The translations under genes and the position numbers were made by a program. Source: Romboutsia ilealis (GTDB taxonomy: Bacteria; Bacillota; Clostridia; Peptostreptococcales; Peptostreptococcaceae). Taken from it: a stretch of 64,000 bases of DNA. Numbering within the stretch: the first letter of the stretch is position 1; every line of letters begins with the position of its first letter. The notes beneath the pieces are model-generated. The model searched no databases, was not told the DNA's origin, and saw only the letters and a list, made by a program, of their open reading frames with translations. Shown one piece after another: positions 26,096-36,043 of this stretch. The stretch lies in assembly GCF_900015215.1 (NCBI RefSeq), contig NZ_LN555523.1:1163481-1227480 (forward strand). The letters run 5' to 3'.

Positions 26096-26240
26096 TATAA
26101 TATTCCTCCATGTATATGAAATTTTTACGTCAATCTTCTGACAAAACTATGATATATTATTAACATATTAAAGTCAATATATATTATATATATATTAGGT
26201 ATTTTAACTAAATTTTATATGTATAATACTCATTTTTACT

Positions 26241-26669
26241 TTATTTTTCACTATATATTTTTTTACTTCTACTTTCTTTTTTAATCTTCTTTTTGATTTT
26301 CTTTTTTCTTATAGGTCTAGATTTTCTAATTAATGTTGACTCCACCTCTTCAGATGTTTCATCTGTACCAATATCTATACTAGCACTTTGAGCAGCTTGA
26401 CTTTTAGCTAATCTTCCCTTTTTTATAAGTAATAGCGCTAGGTCACCAGATATCATTCCAAGAAAAGTTATTAGTATCTCTAAGTCTTCTACACTTACTT
26501 CTTCTGCTATTGCATATGATATTGTTGATGATAGTAAAACAAAATCTGCATAACTAAATCTGTTTAAACCTGTATTTACATTTTGAGAGGTATTATTAGA
26601 AGCGCCAGTACTAGCACTTGTGCTAGCTGTACTTGAACTAGTTTGGCGATTGTTACTATTAATATTCAT
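26241..26669 (-). CDS. Small Ser/Thr-rich protein with a highly basic tail, unknown
   Basis: 142 residues in three parts. The N-terminus (1-35) is rich in Ser, Thr, Ala and Asn. The middle (about 36-90) is an amphipathic/hydrophobic helical region (FVLLSSTISYAIAEEVSVEDL, LITFLGMISGDLALLLIKKG, split by acidic residues). The tail (about 110-142) is strongly basic, with RKKKIKKKIKKE. No family was recognised. A good AGGGAGG-type site precedes the ATG. The layout resembles a small membrane-associated or nucleic-acid-binding protein. Neighbours give no clue. Confidence 0.55.
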   Translation of the reverse strand: MNINSNNRQTSSSTASTSASTGASNNTSQNVNTGLNRFSYADFVLLSSTISYAIAEEVSVEDLEILITFLGMISGDLALLLIKKGRLAKSQAAQSASIDIGTDETSEEVESTLIRKSRPIRKKKIKKKIKKESRSKKIYSEK

Positions 26670-26770
26670 AATAATCCTCCCTTCTTATTATTTACATTAG
26701 TAAATTATATGCAAGGTATTACAATACTTTCATAAAAAATTCGCTTGAGTTGATATGTGGGCGAAGCATT

Positions 26771-28192
26771 TTAAAACGAAATATGATCTAAATTATCTCC
26801 TGTAATAACTAATACATCTCCATCTTCTATAATTGTAACACCTTTAGGTACTATAGTTTTTCCTCTTCGCTTTATCATAAGTATTAGAATATCCTCTGAT
26901 ATATCTGCATCTGCAATACTTTTATTTACCAACTTACTATCAGAAGTAATATTTACTTCTATTAATTGTCTGTCTATATCACTTGCATAGTCATTAAATG
27001 TTTTTAATACTAAAGTATTATTATCAACTAAATCAAGTTTTTTAGCAAATTTAGGAAGTAATGTTCCTTGAATTGATACTGAAAATAGTGCTACGAAAAA
27101 AACAATATGAAAAATATCATAGGTCATATTAACACCATAAGTCGTTGCATATATAGCAAAAACTATAGATGCAGCTCCTCTTAACCCAACCCAAGAAATG
27201 AATAACTTTTCTTTTATTGAGTATTTAAACGGATGCAATGTTATAAATGTAGCTACTGGTCTTGCAACAAGAATCATAAATATGGAAATAGATACTGATA
27301 TACTTATTATGTTAATGAACTTTGATGGAAATGATAACAGACCCAACATAAAGAATAAAACTATTTGCATAATCCAAGAAATACAATCAAAGAATTGAAA
27401 CAGGATTTTTTTATAAGGTAGTTGGTTGCTATTTCCAAGAATTATCCCAGACATATAAACACTTAAGTATCCATTACCACCTAAATATTCACTTAACGAA
27501 TATGATAATATTGCAATCGCTAATATAAATATTGGATAAAATCCTTTTATTTCAAACTTTAAATTTTTTATAAAAAATATAGTGCACTTTGCTAGTAATA
27601 TTCCAACTAACAATCCAAATACAACTTGTTTTATTACCATAGGAAATAAAGTAGATAGTCCGTTATTGTCCATAAGTAGTAATATTGATAATGTAGCCAT
27701 ATAAGCAACTGGGTCATTACTCCCACTTTCAACTTCAAGTAGCGGTGCAAGTGAACCTTTTAAATTTAGTTTCTGTGAACGTAGTATTGCAAATACTGAT
27801 GCTGCATCTGTAGATGCTACTACTGCACCTATAAGTAATCCTTCTAATAATGTGATTTTTAGTACAATATGTGAAAAAAATCCGGTAAGAGTTGCAGTTA
27901 TTATTACTCCTAAGGTTGACATAAGTATAGATGGAAGGGCTGATGGCTTTGCCATTGACCAATTAGTTCCAAATCCACCATAAAACATTATAATAACTAA
28001 TGCGATTGAACTTATCTCTTTGGTTAATTCATAATCTGAAAAATATATCCCTACAATACCATCAGATCCAAATAGCATTCCTAATGCAATAAAAATAAGT
28101 AGTATTGGAACTCCAAATTTGTATAACACTTTACTTGATGTTATTGAAATTAGTAATACTAAACTAGATATAATCATTAATTCAATCATCAA
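26771..28192 (-). CDS. CPA-type K+/H+ (NhaP2-like) antiporter with RCK-C domain
   Basis: A 473-residue antiporter with 12-13 helices, then a cytoplasmic TrkA-C/RCK-C domain (about 400-473: VNITSDSKLVNKSIADADI, GDVLVITGDN). The ion-binding aspartate region is VVASTDAASVFAILRSQ (about 124-140), followed by LEVESGSNDPVAYM, which matches the potassium/proton antiporter NhaP2/CvrA subgroup, as does MFYGGFGTNW. It exports K+ (or Na+) for protons; the RCK-C domain suggests nucleotide or c-di-AMP gating, as in related Firmicute antiporters. Start is ATG after a GGGAGGGG-type site. Monocistronic. Confidence 0.88.
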   Translation of the reverse strand: MMIELMIISSLVLLISITSSKVLYKFGVPILLIFIALGMLFGSDGIVGIYFSDYELTKEISSIALVIIMFYGGFGTNWSMAKPSALPSILMSTLGVIITATLTGFFSHIVLKITLLEGLLIGAVVASTDAASVFAILRSQKLNLKGSLAPLLEVESGSNDPVAYMATLSILLLMDNNGLSTLFPMVIKQVVFGLLVGILLAKCTIFFIKNLKFEIKGFYPIFILAIAILSYSLSEYLGGNGYLSVYMSGIILGNSNQLPYKKILFQFFDCISWIMQIVLFFMLGLLSFPSKFINIISISVSISIFMILVARPVATFITLHPFKYSIKEKLFISWVGLRGAASIVFAIYATTYGVNMTYDIFHIVFFVALFSVSIQGTLLPKFAKKLDLVDNNTLVLKTFNDYASDIDRQLIEVNITSDSKLVNKSIADADISEDILILMIKRRGKTIVPKGVTIIEDGDVLVITGDNLDHISF

Positions 28193-28513
28193 GTATAACC
28201 CCTCCCTTACTTCTATTTATTAATAAGTAACATATTATTTCTTTAAAGTAAATTCTCTTTTCTTTTTCTAAGTTTTTAGCTGTACTCGCAACTATATGCT
28301 CATAAATAATAGGTACCATAAAACTAGTTATAGTTTATAATACCTATTACAATAAAAGTGTATGAACTTGACATTATTAATATATGCATAACGATATATT
28401 TTGATGATTCCTTATAATTGCTTTTAATTTAAATAATCATTCTATAAATCCCCCCTTAGGTAGCGAAACGCTACATAAGGGGGGATTATATAAAATCATA
28501 AGTATTTAATTTT
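28193..28513. other. Intergenic region upstream of the antiporter
   Basis: About 320 bases with no gene. It holds promoter-like AT sequence for the antiporter and the terminator of the TIM-barrel gene at its left end (28447-28487). Confidence 0.5.
28447..28487 (-). terminator. Terminator after the TIM-barrel gene
   Basis: A GC-rich stem: AATCCCCCCTTA and its exact complement, with an inner GTAGCG/CGCTAC helix. It is unusually strong for this genome. It lies 26 bases beyond the start of the flank, upstream-facing gene end at 28514. Confidence 0.8.
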
Positions 28514-29482
28514 TTATAAACCTAAAACTTTATCTTGTATTTTTATAAAATCACTAAGCTCCTCTAGTGATGTAGTTATAAATTCATAAACTAAAAATTT
28601 TGGATTTATCATTTCTATTAAATTCTTTATTTTATTATTTGTAAACGGTTTATGCTCATCTATATTTAGTATATGATAAATTATCTCATTATTTGCTTCA
28701 CTATAATCAGCATCTAATTTTTTATACTTTTCTATTTGTTCTTTAACATATTTTCCAGAAAGTGACTTACTTAGATGTATTCCTTTTATATAATCTTTCA
28801 TATCACCTAGATTATTTATAGTTTCTATTAAATAGTCTATTCCCTCTTCTTCATTATTTATATCTAAGTTTGTATTAAGCAAATGTCCTGTATCTAACAT
28901 AATACCTTTATTCTCATATTCTATATTTTCAATAAAGTATCTCACTAACTCTGGATCTGTCATTTTTAGACCTGGCCACCATAAGTTTTCAAATAGTATC
29001 GTTATATTAGTATCTAAACCTTTAAATATTTCATTTACTATCTCAATAGTTGCATCTACTACTTCTTTATCTGTATATGTAAACTCATAGTTAAAACAGT
29101 CTTTTGTTCTTACATTTGATACATGAAATACTGCATATTCAGCATTTAATTTTTCTGCTAATTTTATTTCTTCTCTATATTTATCTATTATTACTTTTTT
29201 ATCAAGTTTTCCATAGTAGTTTATTATATCTTCTTTACTACTAAATTCCTCAAATAACCCCTCTTCATCTCCATTCCAAAAATCTAACCATACAGGATAA
29301 TGCATTAAATGTGCTCCTATTATTTTATCCTTTGGTATTAATTCTTCGTTGTATAATTGTAAACCAAATAACTCTATTGCATTTATATTATTATCTTCTA
29401 AGAATTTGTTTACATTTTTATAGTTATTATTGTATCTGTCCATATCATATTGATATGTAGATAAATTTATAGCTTTTATCAT
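28514..29482 (-). CDS. Xylose isomerase-like TIM-barrel protein
   Basis: A 322-residue soluble TIM-barrel of the AP-endonuclease-2/sugar isomerase superfamily. The barrel strands end in metal-ligand candidates: AHLMHYP (H about 59, 62), AVFHVSN (H about 118), ILFENLWW (E about 162), LDTGHLL (D/H about 195-199) and GIHLSKS (H about 237). This pattern supports a divalent-metal isomerase/epimerase or hydrolase. I cannot name a substrate. Start ATG follows AGGAGA. Bounded by terminators, so it is monocistronic. Confidence 0.75.
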   Translation of the reverse strand: MIKAINLSTYQYDMDRYNNNYKNVNKFLEDNNINAIELFGLQLYNEELIPKDKIIGAHLMHYPVWLDFWNGDEEGLFEEFSSKEDIINYYGKLDKKVIIDKYREEIKLAEKLNAEYAVFHVSNVRTKDCFNYEFTYTDKEVVDATIEIVNEIFKGLDTNITILFENLWWPGLKMTDPELVRYFIENIEYENKGIMLDTGHLLNTNLDINNEEEGIDYLIETINNLGDMKDYIKGIHLSKSLSGKYVKEQIEKYKKLDADYSEANNEIIYHILNIDEHKPFTNNKIKNLIEMINPKFLVYEFITTSLEELSDFIKIQDKVLGL

Positions 29483-29670
29483 TTAAAATTTCTCCTACCC
29501 ATTTATTTTTAATTTGCTAGACCTTGTAGCTTAACTTATATCAATACTGTATAGTATTTACCATATTATTTAAATCACATAATATTTAATTTCGATTTTT
29601 AATTTAATTAAATTTAATATATAATCCATTTATATAATTATACTAAATTTTATAGTATCTAGGCATAAAA

Positions 29671-29697
29671 AAGAGAATCAAAATATCTGATTCTCTT
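29671..29697 (-). terminator. Terminator after bcp
   Basis: AAGAGAATCA and its exact complement with a seven-base loop; minus-strand T-run follows. Confidence 0.8.
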
Positions 29698-29701
29698 TAT
29701 A

Positions 29702-30157
29702 CTATCCTAAGTACTCTAATACTTCACCTACATTTTTATCAGTTTTAACTTTATCATATACTTTTTCTATCATTCCATTTTCATCTATTATATAAGTAGT
29801 TCTAACTACTCCCATACTTACCTTTCCATATAGCTTTTTTTCTTGCCATACATCATAAGCTTTTATAGCTTCAAGCTCTGGATCTGATAATAATATAAAT
29901 GGTAAGTCATGCTTTTTGGCAAAGTTTGTATGAGATTTTATACTATCCTTGCTTATTCCTATAACTACTACATCTTTAGATTTAAATTCTTCGTAATTAT
30001 CTCTAAATGAACATGCTTGTTTAGTACATCCTGGTGTATTATCTCTTGGATAAAAATATAATACTATTTTTTTATTTTTAAAATCTGATAAACTTACTAA
30101 ATTTCCATCTTTATCTTGTAATTTAAATTCTGGTGCTTTTACTCCTGCGTCTAACAT
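29702..30157 (-). CDS. bcp: Thioredoxin-dependent thiol peroxidase (Bcp/PrxQ)
   Basis: A 151-residue peroxiredoxin reducing hydroperoxides with electrons from thioredoxin. The active site is YPRDNTPGCTKQACSF, with peroxidatic Cys about 44 and resolving Cys about 49 (PrxQ Cx4C pattern). The DPELEAIKAYDVW and VRTTYIIDENG segments are typical. No selenocysteine here: both cysteines are TGT or TGC. ATG follows AGGAG. Monocistronic. Confidence 0.95.
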   Translation of the reverse strand: MLDAGVKAPEFKLQDKDGNLVSLSDFKNKKIVLYFYPRDNTPGCTKQACSFRDNYEEFKSKDVVVIGISKDSIKSHTNFAKKHDLPFILLSDPELEAIKAYDVWQEKKLYGKVSMGVVRTTYIIDENGMIEKVYDKVKTDKNVGEVLEYLG

Positions 30158-30250
30158 ATTTTACTCCTTTGTTTGTTTTATATTACATATTATACCAAAT
30201 ATACTTATATTTAAACATTAGTATATATAGTTTATATTATATTAATATAA

Positions 30251-30281
30251 AAAATAACCTAGGTTAAAACTAGGTTATTTT
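30251..30281 (-). terminator. Terminator after the propeller histidine kinase
   Basis: AAAATAACCTA and its complement with a nine-base loop, T-run following on the minus strand. Confidence 0.8.
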
Positions 30282-30292
30282 TATAATTATTT

Positions 30293-33200
30293 TTATTCTT
30301 TATTTGGATCTACAGGTAATATTATAACAAAATTACTACCTTCTCCTACCTTACTTTCTACGTATATTTCACCTTTATGTAGCTCTACTATTTTGCTAGT
30401 TATACTAAGACCTAATCCACTTCCACTTTTTGATTCATCATTATCTACTTGATTAAATCTATCAAATATCGTTTTATGATATTTTTCTTCAATTCCAACT
30501 CCAGTATCTAATACACTAATCATAACTTTATCATCTAAATCCTTTATAGTTATAGTTATATTTCCACCTTCTGGTGTAAACTTAGCTGCATTACTTACTA
30601 GATTTACTATACATCTTTCTATTTCATAATCATCACATAATATAACCTTTTCTTCAACCTCAGGATCTATTATAAGTTCTATAGATTTAGATTTTATATA
30701 GTCAATTAAAGTTAAAGATGTTTCTTCAACTAAGTATATTATGTCTACTTCTTTTAAATTTAATGTATACATTCTGCTTTGTAACTTAGTGTTATCTAAT
30801 ATATTATTAACAAGGTTTAATAATCGATTACAATTTCTTTCAGAAATATCTATATAGTAAGCTAATTTATCTGCCTTAATAGCATCCTTTTTAGATAATT
30901 CTAGTAATAATTGATTAGTACTACTTATTACATTTAGAGGAGTTCTAAGCTCATGAGATAAATTAACTAAGTATTTATTCTTATTTTCTTCGATTTTTTT
31001 ATTATTATATAACTCTTCATTTTTTATCATTTGTTCTTCAAGCTCTTTAGTTCTTGACTTTACTAATCTATCTAGGTATTTTAACTTATACTTATTATTT
31101 ATTATAAATAATATAGCAATAACTAAATATATAAAGCAAGCAATTGGGCTCATCCAAAATGGATATTTAATAGAAAACTCTATTGTTTTACTATCACTTA
31201 TATCTCCTCTACTGTCTACTGCTCTAACTTTAAAAGTATATTTTCCTGGCAATAAGTCATTATATATAACATAATTTTCTTTAGTTGTTGCTTTAGATGA
31301 ATTTGATCCTATTAACTCATATTCATAACTTATATTTTTATTACTTGAATATACCGGAGTAAAGAACTTGATTTTAATATTTTCTGTATTGTTGTCAAAC
31401 TTTAATCCATTTATATCTAAGTAATCTTTATCGTTAACTTTAAATCCATCAAATATTACTTTTGATTTATTATTAATACTATTTACATCCTCTGGATAAA
31501 ATGCATTTAATCCATTTATCCCACCAAAGAATAATTCTCCACTTTTACTTTTAAATGCTGCATTTCCATTAAACTCATTCCCTTGAAGTCCATCTGTAAC
31601 ACTTAGGTTATTTACAGTGTTATTTTTAGTATCTATTTGGCTAATACCTTTATTGGTACTTACCCAAATATTATCATTATCATCTACTAATACTCCATAT
31701 ATAGTATTATTAGCTATACCATCACTTGTTGTATACCTTTTAAACACTTTTGTTTTAGGATCGTATTTATTTAAACCGTAACTTGTACCGATCCATATGT
31801 TTCCTTTTGAGTCTTCATTTATATATCTTATACGATTACTACTTATACTAGTTTTATCATTAGGTATATTTTTATAGTATTTAGTTTCTTTAGAGTTAGG
31901 TTCTATAATTCCAAGTCCACCATCTCTTAAAAATCCTATATAGTAACTTCCATCTTGTCCTTGATATACATATCTAACATATGAACCTTCATCTACATAA
32001 TCAGTCATATCTATGATTTTATCATTTTCTATATCAAGTAAATTTAAACCATTTGTACTTCCTATCCATAGATAATTTTTATCACATACAAAAATATCTT
32101 TAACATTTTCTCCTATTAATCCATCTTCTAGATTATAGTTTTGTATTGTATTTTCTTTTTTATTAATTTTTAATACTCCAGCATCTGTAGCTACAAATAT
32201 AAAATCTTTATACCCTGTAATGTCATTTATACTATTACTTTGTATTACATTGTTATTTTCCATGCTAATAGATTTAGATGTGTTATTTTCTCTATCAATT
32301 ATATTGACACCTTTAGTTCTACTACCAACCCATAAATATCCTTCATCATCTTCATAGATTCCGTGAACCATATTTTCACTTAATAAGTATCCATCATCTA
32401 AACCTGCATTGTAGTATTTTATACTACTTTCTGTATCAAATATACTTATTCCAGAATATGTACCAACCCATAAAACGCCTTCTCTATCTTCTATAATAGA
32501 CCTTACATCGTTATATACTAAGCTATTTTTATCATAAACTTTATTTTTATAAACATCAAAACTGTCATTTTTTTCATTGTATCTAGCAAGTCCATTTGTA
32601 GTACCTACCCATAAATTTCCTTTGCTATCTCTTATTATCGCTCCAACTTGATTTGCAGGAAGAGAATTTAAATCTTCTATATTATTTATGTATTGTTTTA
32701 CTTCTTTAGTTTTTGTATCTATTTTTAATAAACCTGAACTATCAGACCCTGCCCATACAAATCCATTTTCATCATCACAAAATATATTGTAGATTTCACT
32801 TTCACTTGTATATGTTTCTAAAACTTTAAAATCTTTAGATAGCTTATTTAAACCTAATTCCGTACCTATCCATATATTCCCGTTAATATCTTCATCTATT
32901 GAATATATACAACTACTTAAGATTCCATCTTTCTCTTCTAATATAACATCAAATCTATCTTCTTTAGCATTGTATATGTTTAATCCTTCATATGTACCTA
33001 CTAAAATATTGTTATCTTTTGTTACTATAATTTCTGTAGTACTATCCTCTTTTATTTTTCCGTTAAGTTCTGTGTAGTTTGATATTTTTTCTGTCTTTTT
33101 ATTTATCTTATTTACTCCACTAACTGTATTTACCCAAATGTTACCGTATTTGTCTTCAGTTATATCTGTTATTCCATTATGACTTATACTATTTTGATAT

Positions 33201-33454
33201 TCTTCATAGTTGTAAATTTTAAATTCATATCCATTATACCTATTTAAACCATCATTTGTCCCTAGCCATATATACCCTTCACTATCTTGGAATATAGCCT
33301 CTATAGTAGATTGACTTATACCTTGTTCTATATTTATGTTATTAAATATTAAGTTTTTGGATTGGGCATAAGATAATTTATTTATAGGTGTAAGTACAGT
33401 AATTCCAACTAATGTTGTTGTTATTAATTTTTTAAAATGCCTTTTTATAACCAT
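30293..33454 (-). CDS. Sensor histidine kinase with two-component regulator propeller
   Basis: A 1053-residue one-pass sensor kinase. A cleavable signal-like N-terminus (LITTTLVGITVLTP) is followed by about 14 extracytoplasmic propeller repeats with the pattern D..G.iW.GT..GLN.y (about 35-690), a Y_Y_Y domain (about 690-780, with YEYELIG), a membrane helix (about 790-810), a coiled coil, HisKA (phospho-His in NLSHELRTPLNVI) and HATPase_c (NLVSNAAKF, DTGVGI, GSGLGLSI). Unlike Bacteroides hybrid systems, it lacks a receiver and AraC domain, and no response regulator gene is adjacent. The propeller family usually senses oligosaccharides or other extracellular ligands. I start at the second in-frame ATG (33454), which has AAAGGC upstream; 33469 is the alternative. 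Confidence 0.88.
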   Translation of the reverse strand: MVIKRHFKKLITTTLVGITVLTPINKLSYAQSKNLIFNNINIEQGISQSTIEAIFQDSEGYIWLGTNDGLNRYNGYEFKIYNYEEYQNSISHNGITDITEDKYGNIWVNTVSGVNKINKKTEKISNYTELNGKIKEDSTTEIIVTKDNNILVGTYEGLNIYNAKEDRFDVILEEKDGILSSCIYSIDEDINGNIWIGTELGLNKLSKDFKVLETYTSESEIYNIFCDDENGFVWAGSDSSGLLKIDTKTKEVKQYINNIEDLNSLPANQVGAIIRDSKGNLWVGTTNGLARYNEKNDSFDVYKNKVYDKNSLVYNDVRSIIEDREGVLWVGTYSGISIFDTESSIKYYNAGLDDGYLLSENMVHGIYEDDEGYLWVGSRTKGVNIIDRENNTSKSISMENNNVIQSNSINDITGYKDFIFVATDAGVLKINKKENTIQNYNLEDGLIGENVKDIFVCDKNYLWIGSTNGLNLLDIENDKIIDMTDYVDEGSYVRYVYQGQDGSYYIGFLRDGGLGIIEPNSKETKYYKNIPNDKTSISSNRIRYINEDSKGNIWIGTSYGLNKYDPKTKVFKRYTTSDGIANNTIYGVLVDDNDNIWVSTNKGISQIDTKNNTVNNLSVTDGLQGNEFNGNAAFKSKSGELFFGGINGLNAFYPEDVNSINNKSKVIFDGFKVNDKDYLDINGLKFDNNTENIKIKFFTPVYSSNKNISYEYELIGSNSSKATTKENYVIYNDLLPGKYTFKVRAVDSRGDISDSKTIEFSIKYPFWMSPIACFIYLVIAILFIINNKYKLKYLDRLVKSRTKELEEQMIKNEELYNNKKIEENKNKYLVNLSHELRTPLNVISSTNQLLLELSKKDAIKADKLAYYIDISERNCNRLLNLVNNILDNTKLQSRMYTLNLKEVDIIYLVEETSLTLIDYIKSKSIELIIDPEVEEKVILCDDYEIERCIVNLVSNAAKFTPEGGNITITIKDLDDKVMISVLDTGVGIEEKYHKTIFDRFNQVDNDESKSGSGLGLSITSKIVELHKGEIYVESKVGEGSNFVIILPVDPNKE

Positions 33455-33469
33455 ATTTTTGCCTTTCAT

Positions 33470-33899
33470 AATAATTCATAATTGAATATTCCCTATATAT
33501 TTTGTTAGATTATCCATTATGTACCTTATCATTATACACCCTATTATTCTATAATATTCTACATCTTTTTACAAGTTTTTCCAGTTGATATTTATTGTAT
33601 TATTTAACTTTTGAATTTTAAATACTATATTCCTTTATAATGAGATGATACTATTTTGAGATAATTGTGACTATAAATTATCTTTTAGTTAGATTTAGCT
33701 ATATAATGTATTCTTTTAATAAACTAATTTAATCAGAAAAATAGACTCTAATTAAAAAATAATAAAGTTAATAAAATATTAAAATTTATTAAAAGTTTAT
33801 ATTATATGGTTAAATCAAATAGTTTCTAATGTATAATTAAATATATAAATTGAAAAAGAAATTAGTATTATAAGATAAACTAAAGGGGGAAAATAAACT
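33470..33899. other. Intergenic region between divergent genes
   Basis: About 430 AT-rich bases between the histidine kinase (minus) and the TauE/SafE gene (plus). Only promoter-like AT tracts and the AGGGGG site before 33900 are recognisable. No gene or structured RNA was seen. Confidence 0.5.
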
Positions 33900-34676
33900 A
33901 TGTTATATCTTGTTTATATTTTAGCCGGAGCTGGTGCTGGTGTTGTAACTGGGCTTGCGGGTCTTTCTGCCGCAGTAGTTATCACACCTTTACTTGTCAG
34001 TGTATGTGAATGGCAAAGTTATGATGCTGTAACAGTAGCACTTGCAGCTGATGTTCTTGCTAGTTTACTTACTGCATACACTTATTATAAAAATAAGAAT
34101 ATTGATTTAAAAAATGGTATGCTTGTTGCAATTACAGCTTTTATAGGAACTATTATAGGTAGCTATTGTGGATACCTTTTTTCACAGTCTCAACCAGATG
34201 GACTAGGATATATTTCTATGATAACTACAATTGGACTTGGTATAAAGTTTTTAATAAAGCCTATTGAAGAAGGTCATGATGCTGAATCTGGATTAGAACA
34301 CATAAGTAAGAAAAAAATCACACAAGCAATGTTATTTGGATGTGGTATAGGTTGGATTTGTGGATTTACTGGAAGTGGCGGAGGAATTTTAATGCTTACA
34401 GTATTTACATTGCATCTTGGTTATAATTTAAAAGTGGCTGTAGGTACAAGTACTATGATTATGACTTTGGTTGCTTTAACTGGTACTGTAAGTCATATTT
34501 CTATGGGAGCTACAGTTGAAATTTTACCAACTTTATTAGTTGTAATTTGTTGTGTTATTGGTGCTTATGTTAGTGCAAAGTTTGCAAATAAGTGTGAGAT
34601 TAAAAAGTTAAATAAAGTTGTAGGTACATGTCTTGGAATTCTTGGTGTAATAACTATTTTATTAAAATTAATATAG
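33900..34676 (+). CDS. TSUP (TauE/SafE) family membrane permease
   Basis: A 258-residue protein with about eight helices in two homologous halves, each opening with a glycine-rich motif: AGAGAGVVTGLAGLSAAVV (about 8-26) and GCGIGWICGFTGSGGG (about 145-160). The TSUP family exports or imports sulfite, sulfonates, thiosulfate and related anions. With asrC and an FNT channel in the same window, sulfite or sulfur-compound transport is plausible, but the loci are 28 kb apart. ATG after AGGGGG. Monocistronic, with its own terminator. Confidence 0.88.
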   Translation: MLYLVYILAGAGAGVVTGLAGLSAAVVITPLLVSVCEWQSYDAVTVALAADVLASLLTAYTYYKNKNIDLKNGMLVAITAFIGTIIGSYCGYLFSQSQPDGLGYISMITTIGLGIKFLIKPIEEGHDAESGLEHISKKKITQAMLFGCGIGWICGFTGSGGGILMLTVFTLHLGYNLKVAVGTSTMIMTLVALTGTVSHISMGATVEILPTLLVVICCVIGAYVSAKFANKCEIKKLNKVVGTCLGILGVITILLKLI

Positions 34677-34692
34677 TTTCCTTGTACATAAA

Positions 34693-34741
34693 AAATACCC
34701 TTAGGTAGCGATTCACTACCCAAGGGTATTTTAGTATTAAA
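34693..34741. terminator. Bidirectional terminator TauE / histidine kinase
   Basis: AAATACCCTT with an inner GGTAG stem pairs with CTACC then AAGGGTATTT; T-runs both ways, between convergent genes. The core TTAGGTAGCG also occurs in the terminator at 28447-28487. Confidence 0.85.
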
Positions 34742-34750
34742 ATAATTAAA

Positions 34751-36043
34751 TTAATTATTACGCTTTAAAACTATCATTATAGTAAGACCACCATAAGAAT
34801 TATTTTTTGCATATATCTTTCCACCATGTCCTTTTACTATACTCTTACAAATTGACAACCCTAATCCTGCTACATTTCTACTTTTATCAGATGTATAAAG
34901 TGCTTCAAAAATTTTCTCTATCTTATCATCATCCACTCCACATCCATTATCTTCTATAGAAATCAAAATATTTTCTTGATTCTCCTTAAAGTTAATTTCA
35001 ATTTTCTTGTAGTCTTTTTTCATATTTTTCATACTATTTCCAATAATATTTCCAAAAACTCTCCTCATTTTTGACATATCTATATTTAATATAAATTCAT
35101 CACAATTAGATTTTATATCAAATTGTATACCTAATTGTGTTAATTCATCTCTATACTCTTCATCAATAATTTTTGATAATTCTTTTACTGATATAGGTTT
35201 CTTTTTTATACTACTTTCTAAATTAGATCCTAAATAAATATCAAACTCATCTATTAATTCTTTAATATTTTGAGATTTAGAATATATTATTTCCATGTAT
35301 CTATTTTTTCTTTCTTGAGGCATATTTTTATTTTTAATCATCTCTGAATATCCCATAATAGATGTAAGCGGTGTTTTTATATCATGTGAAATAGAAGCAA
35401 TTATTCTATTTTGATTTTTCTTTTCTTCATCTAGTTTTTCCGTAAGCTCTACAAAGTTATTTTTTAACCATCCTATTTCATCGCAACTGTTAGCTCTACT
35501 TGGATTTATTCCAAACTTATAATTTTCTATATCCTTTTGTAGATACATTATTGGCTTTACTATTTTATAATAAATAATAATTAGTATAAAATAGTAAATA
35601 AGTACTCCTATAATAACTTCAGCTACTACAATCTCTTTAATAAATGGAATTTTCCTAATCTTACTTATTTGAAGAGGTTTCTCGGCCTTTATCATATATA
35701 CATTTTCTTTAATATTAATTAAATCTGTAGATATTACATTTAGTAATGATTTTTTATCCGTTTTATGTTCATATAATAAGGTATTATCTTCTTTTTCTAT
35801 AGTGACATTAATACTTTCAATATTATCAATGTTATTTATCCAATCTTTGATATTATCTATACCTTGTAATCTTTTTATTTGTGATGATATATAATTAACA
35901 TCATTATTTAAATCAATCTGTATAGTATTAAGTGTTTCTTCTATATTATCATATAAAACTAATTCATAATAACCAAATAAAAGTAACATATTTAAAGTAA
36001 AGCATATTAAAACTATAATACTAAGTTTTCTTTTTAACGTCAT
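34751..36043 (-). CDS. Sensor histidine kinase (OmpR-system partner)
   Basis: About 430 residues: N-terminal membrane helix, an extracytoplasmic domain (about 30-140), a second helix (about 150-175), a HAMP-like linker, HisKA with phospho-His in IASISHDIKTPLTSIMGY and HATPase_c with N-box FGNIIGNSMKN, DNGCGVDD and GLGLSICKSI. I set the start at ATG 36043 because it overlaps the response regulator stop as ATGA and GGAGAAGG lies just upstream; an upstream in-frame ATG at 36088 lies inside the regulator gene. Translational coupling makes them a cognate pair. The nearby MMPL exporter operon is a plausible target. Confidence 0.92.
   Translation of the reverse strand: MTLKRKLSIIVLICFTLNMLLLFGYYELVLYDNIEETLNTIQIDLNNDVNYISSQIKRLQGIDNIKDWINNIDNIESINVTIEKEDNTLLYEHKTDKKSLLNVISTDLINIKENVYMIKAEKPLQISKIRKIPFIKEIVVAEVIIGVLIYYFILIIIYYKIVKPIMYLQKDIENYKFGINPSRANSCDEIGWLKNNFVELTEKLDEEKKNQNRIIASISHDIKTPLTSIMGYSEMIKNKNMPQERKNRYMEIIYSKSQNIKELIDEFDIYLGSNLESSIKKKPISVKELSKIIDEEYRDELTQLGIQFDIKSNCDEFILNIDMSKMRRVFGNIIGNSMKNMKKDYKKIEINFKENQENILISIEDNGCGVDDDKIEKIFEALYTSDKSRNVAGLGLSICKSIVKGHGGKIYAKNNSYGGLTIMIVLKRNN

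Noticed and set aside
25467-26141. 224-residue plus-strand open frame
   Set aside because: It lies wholly antisense to the DAACS symporter and reads as a typical shadow of a membrane protein gene.
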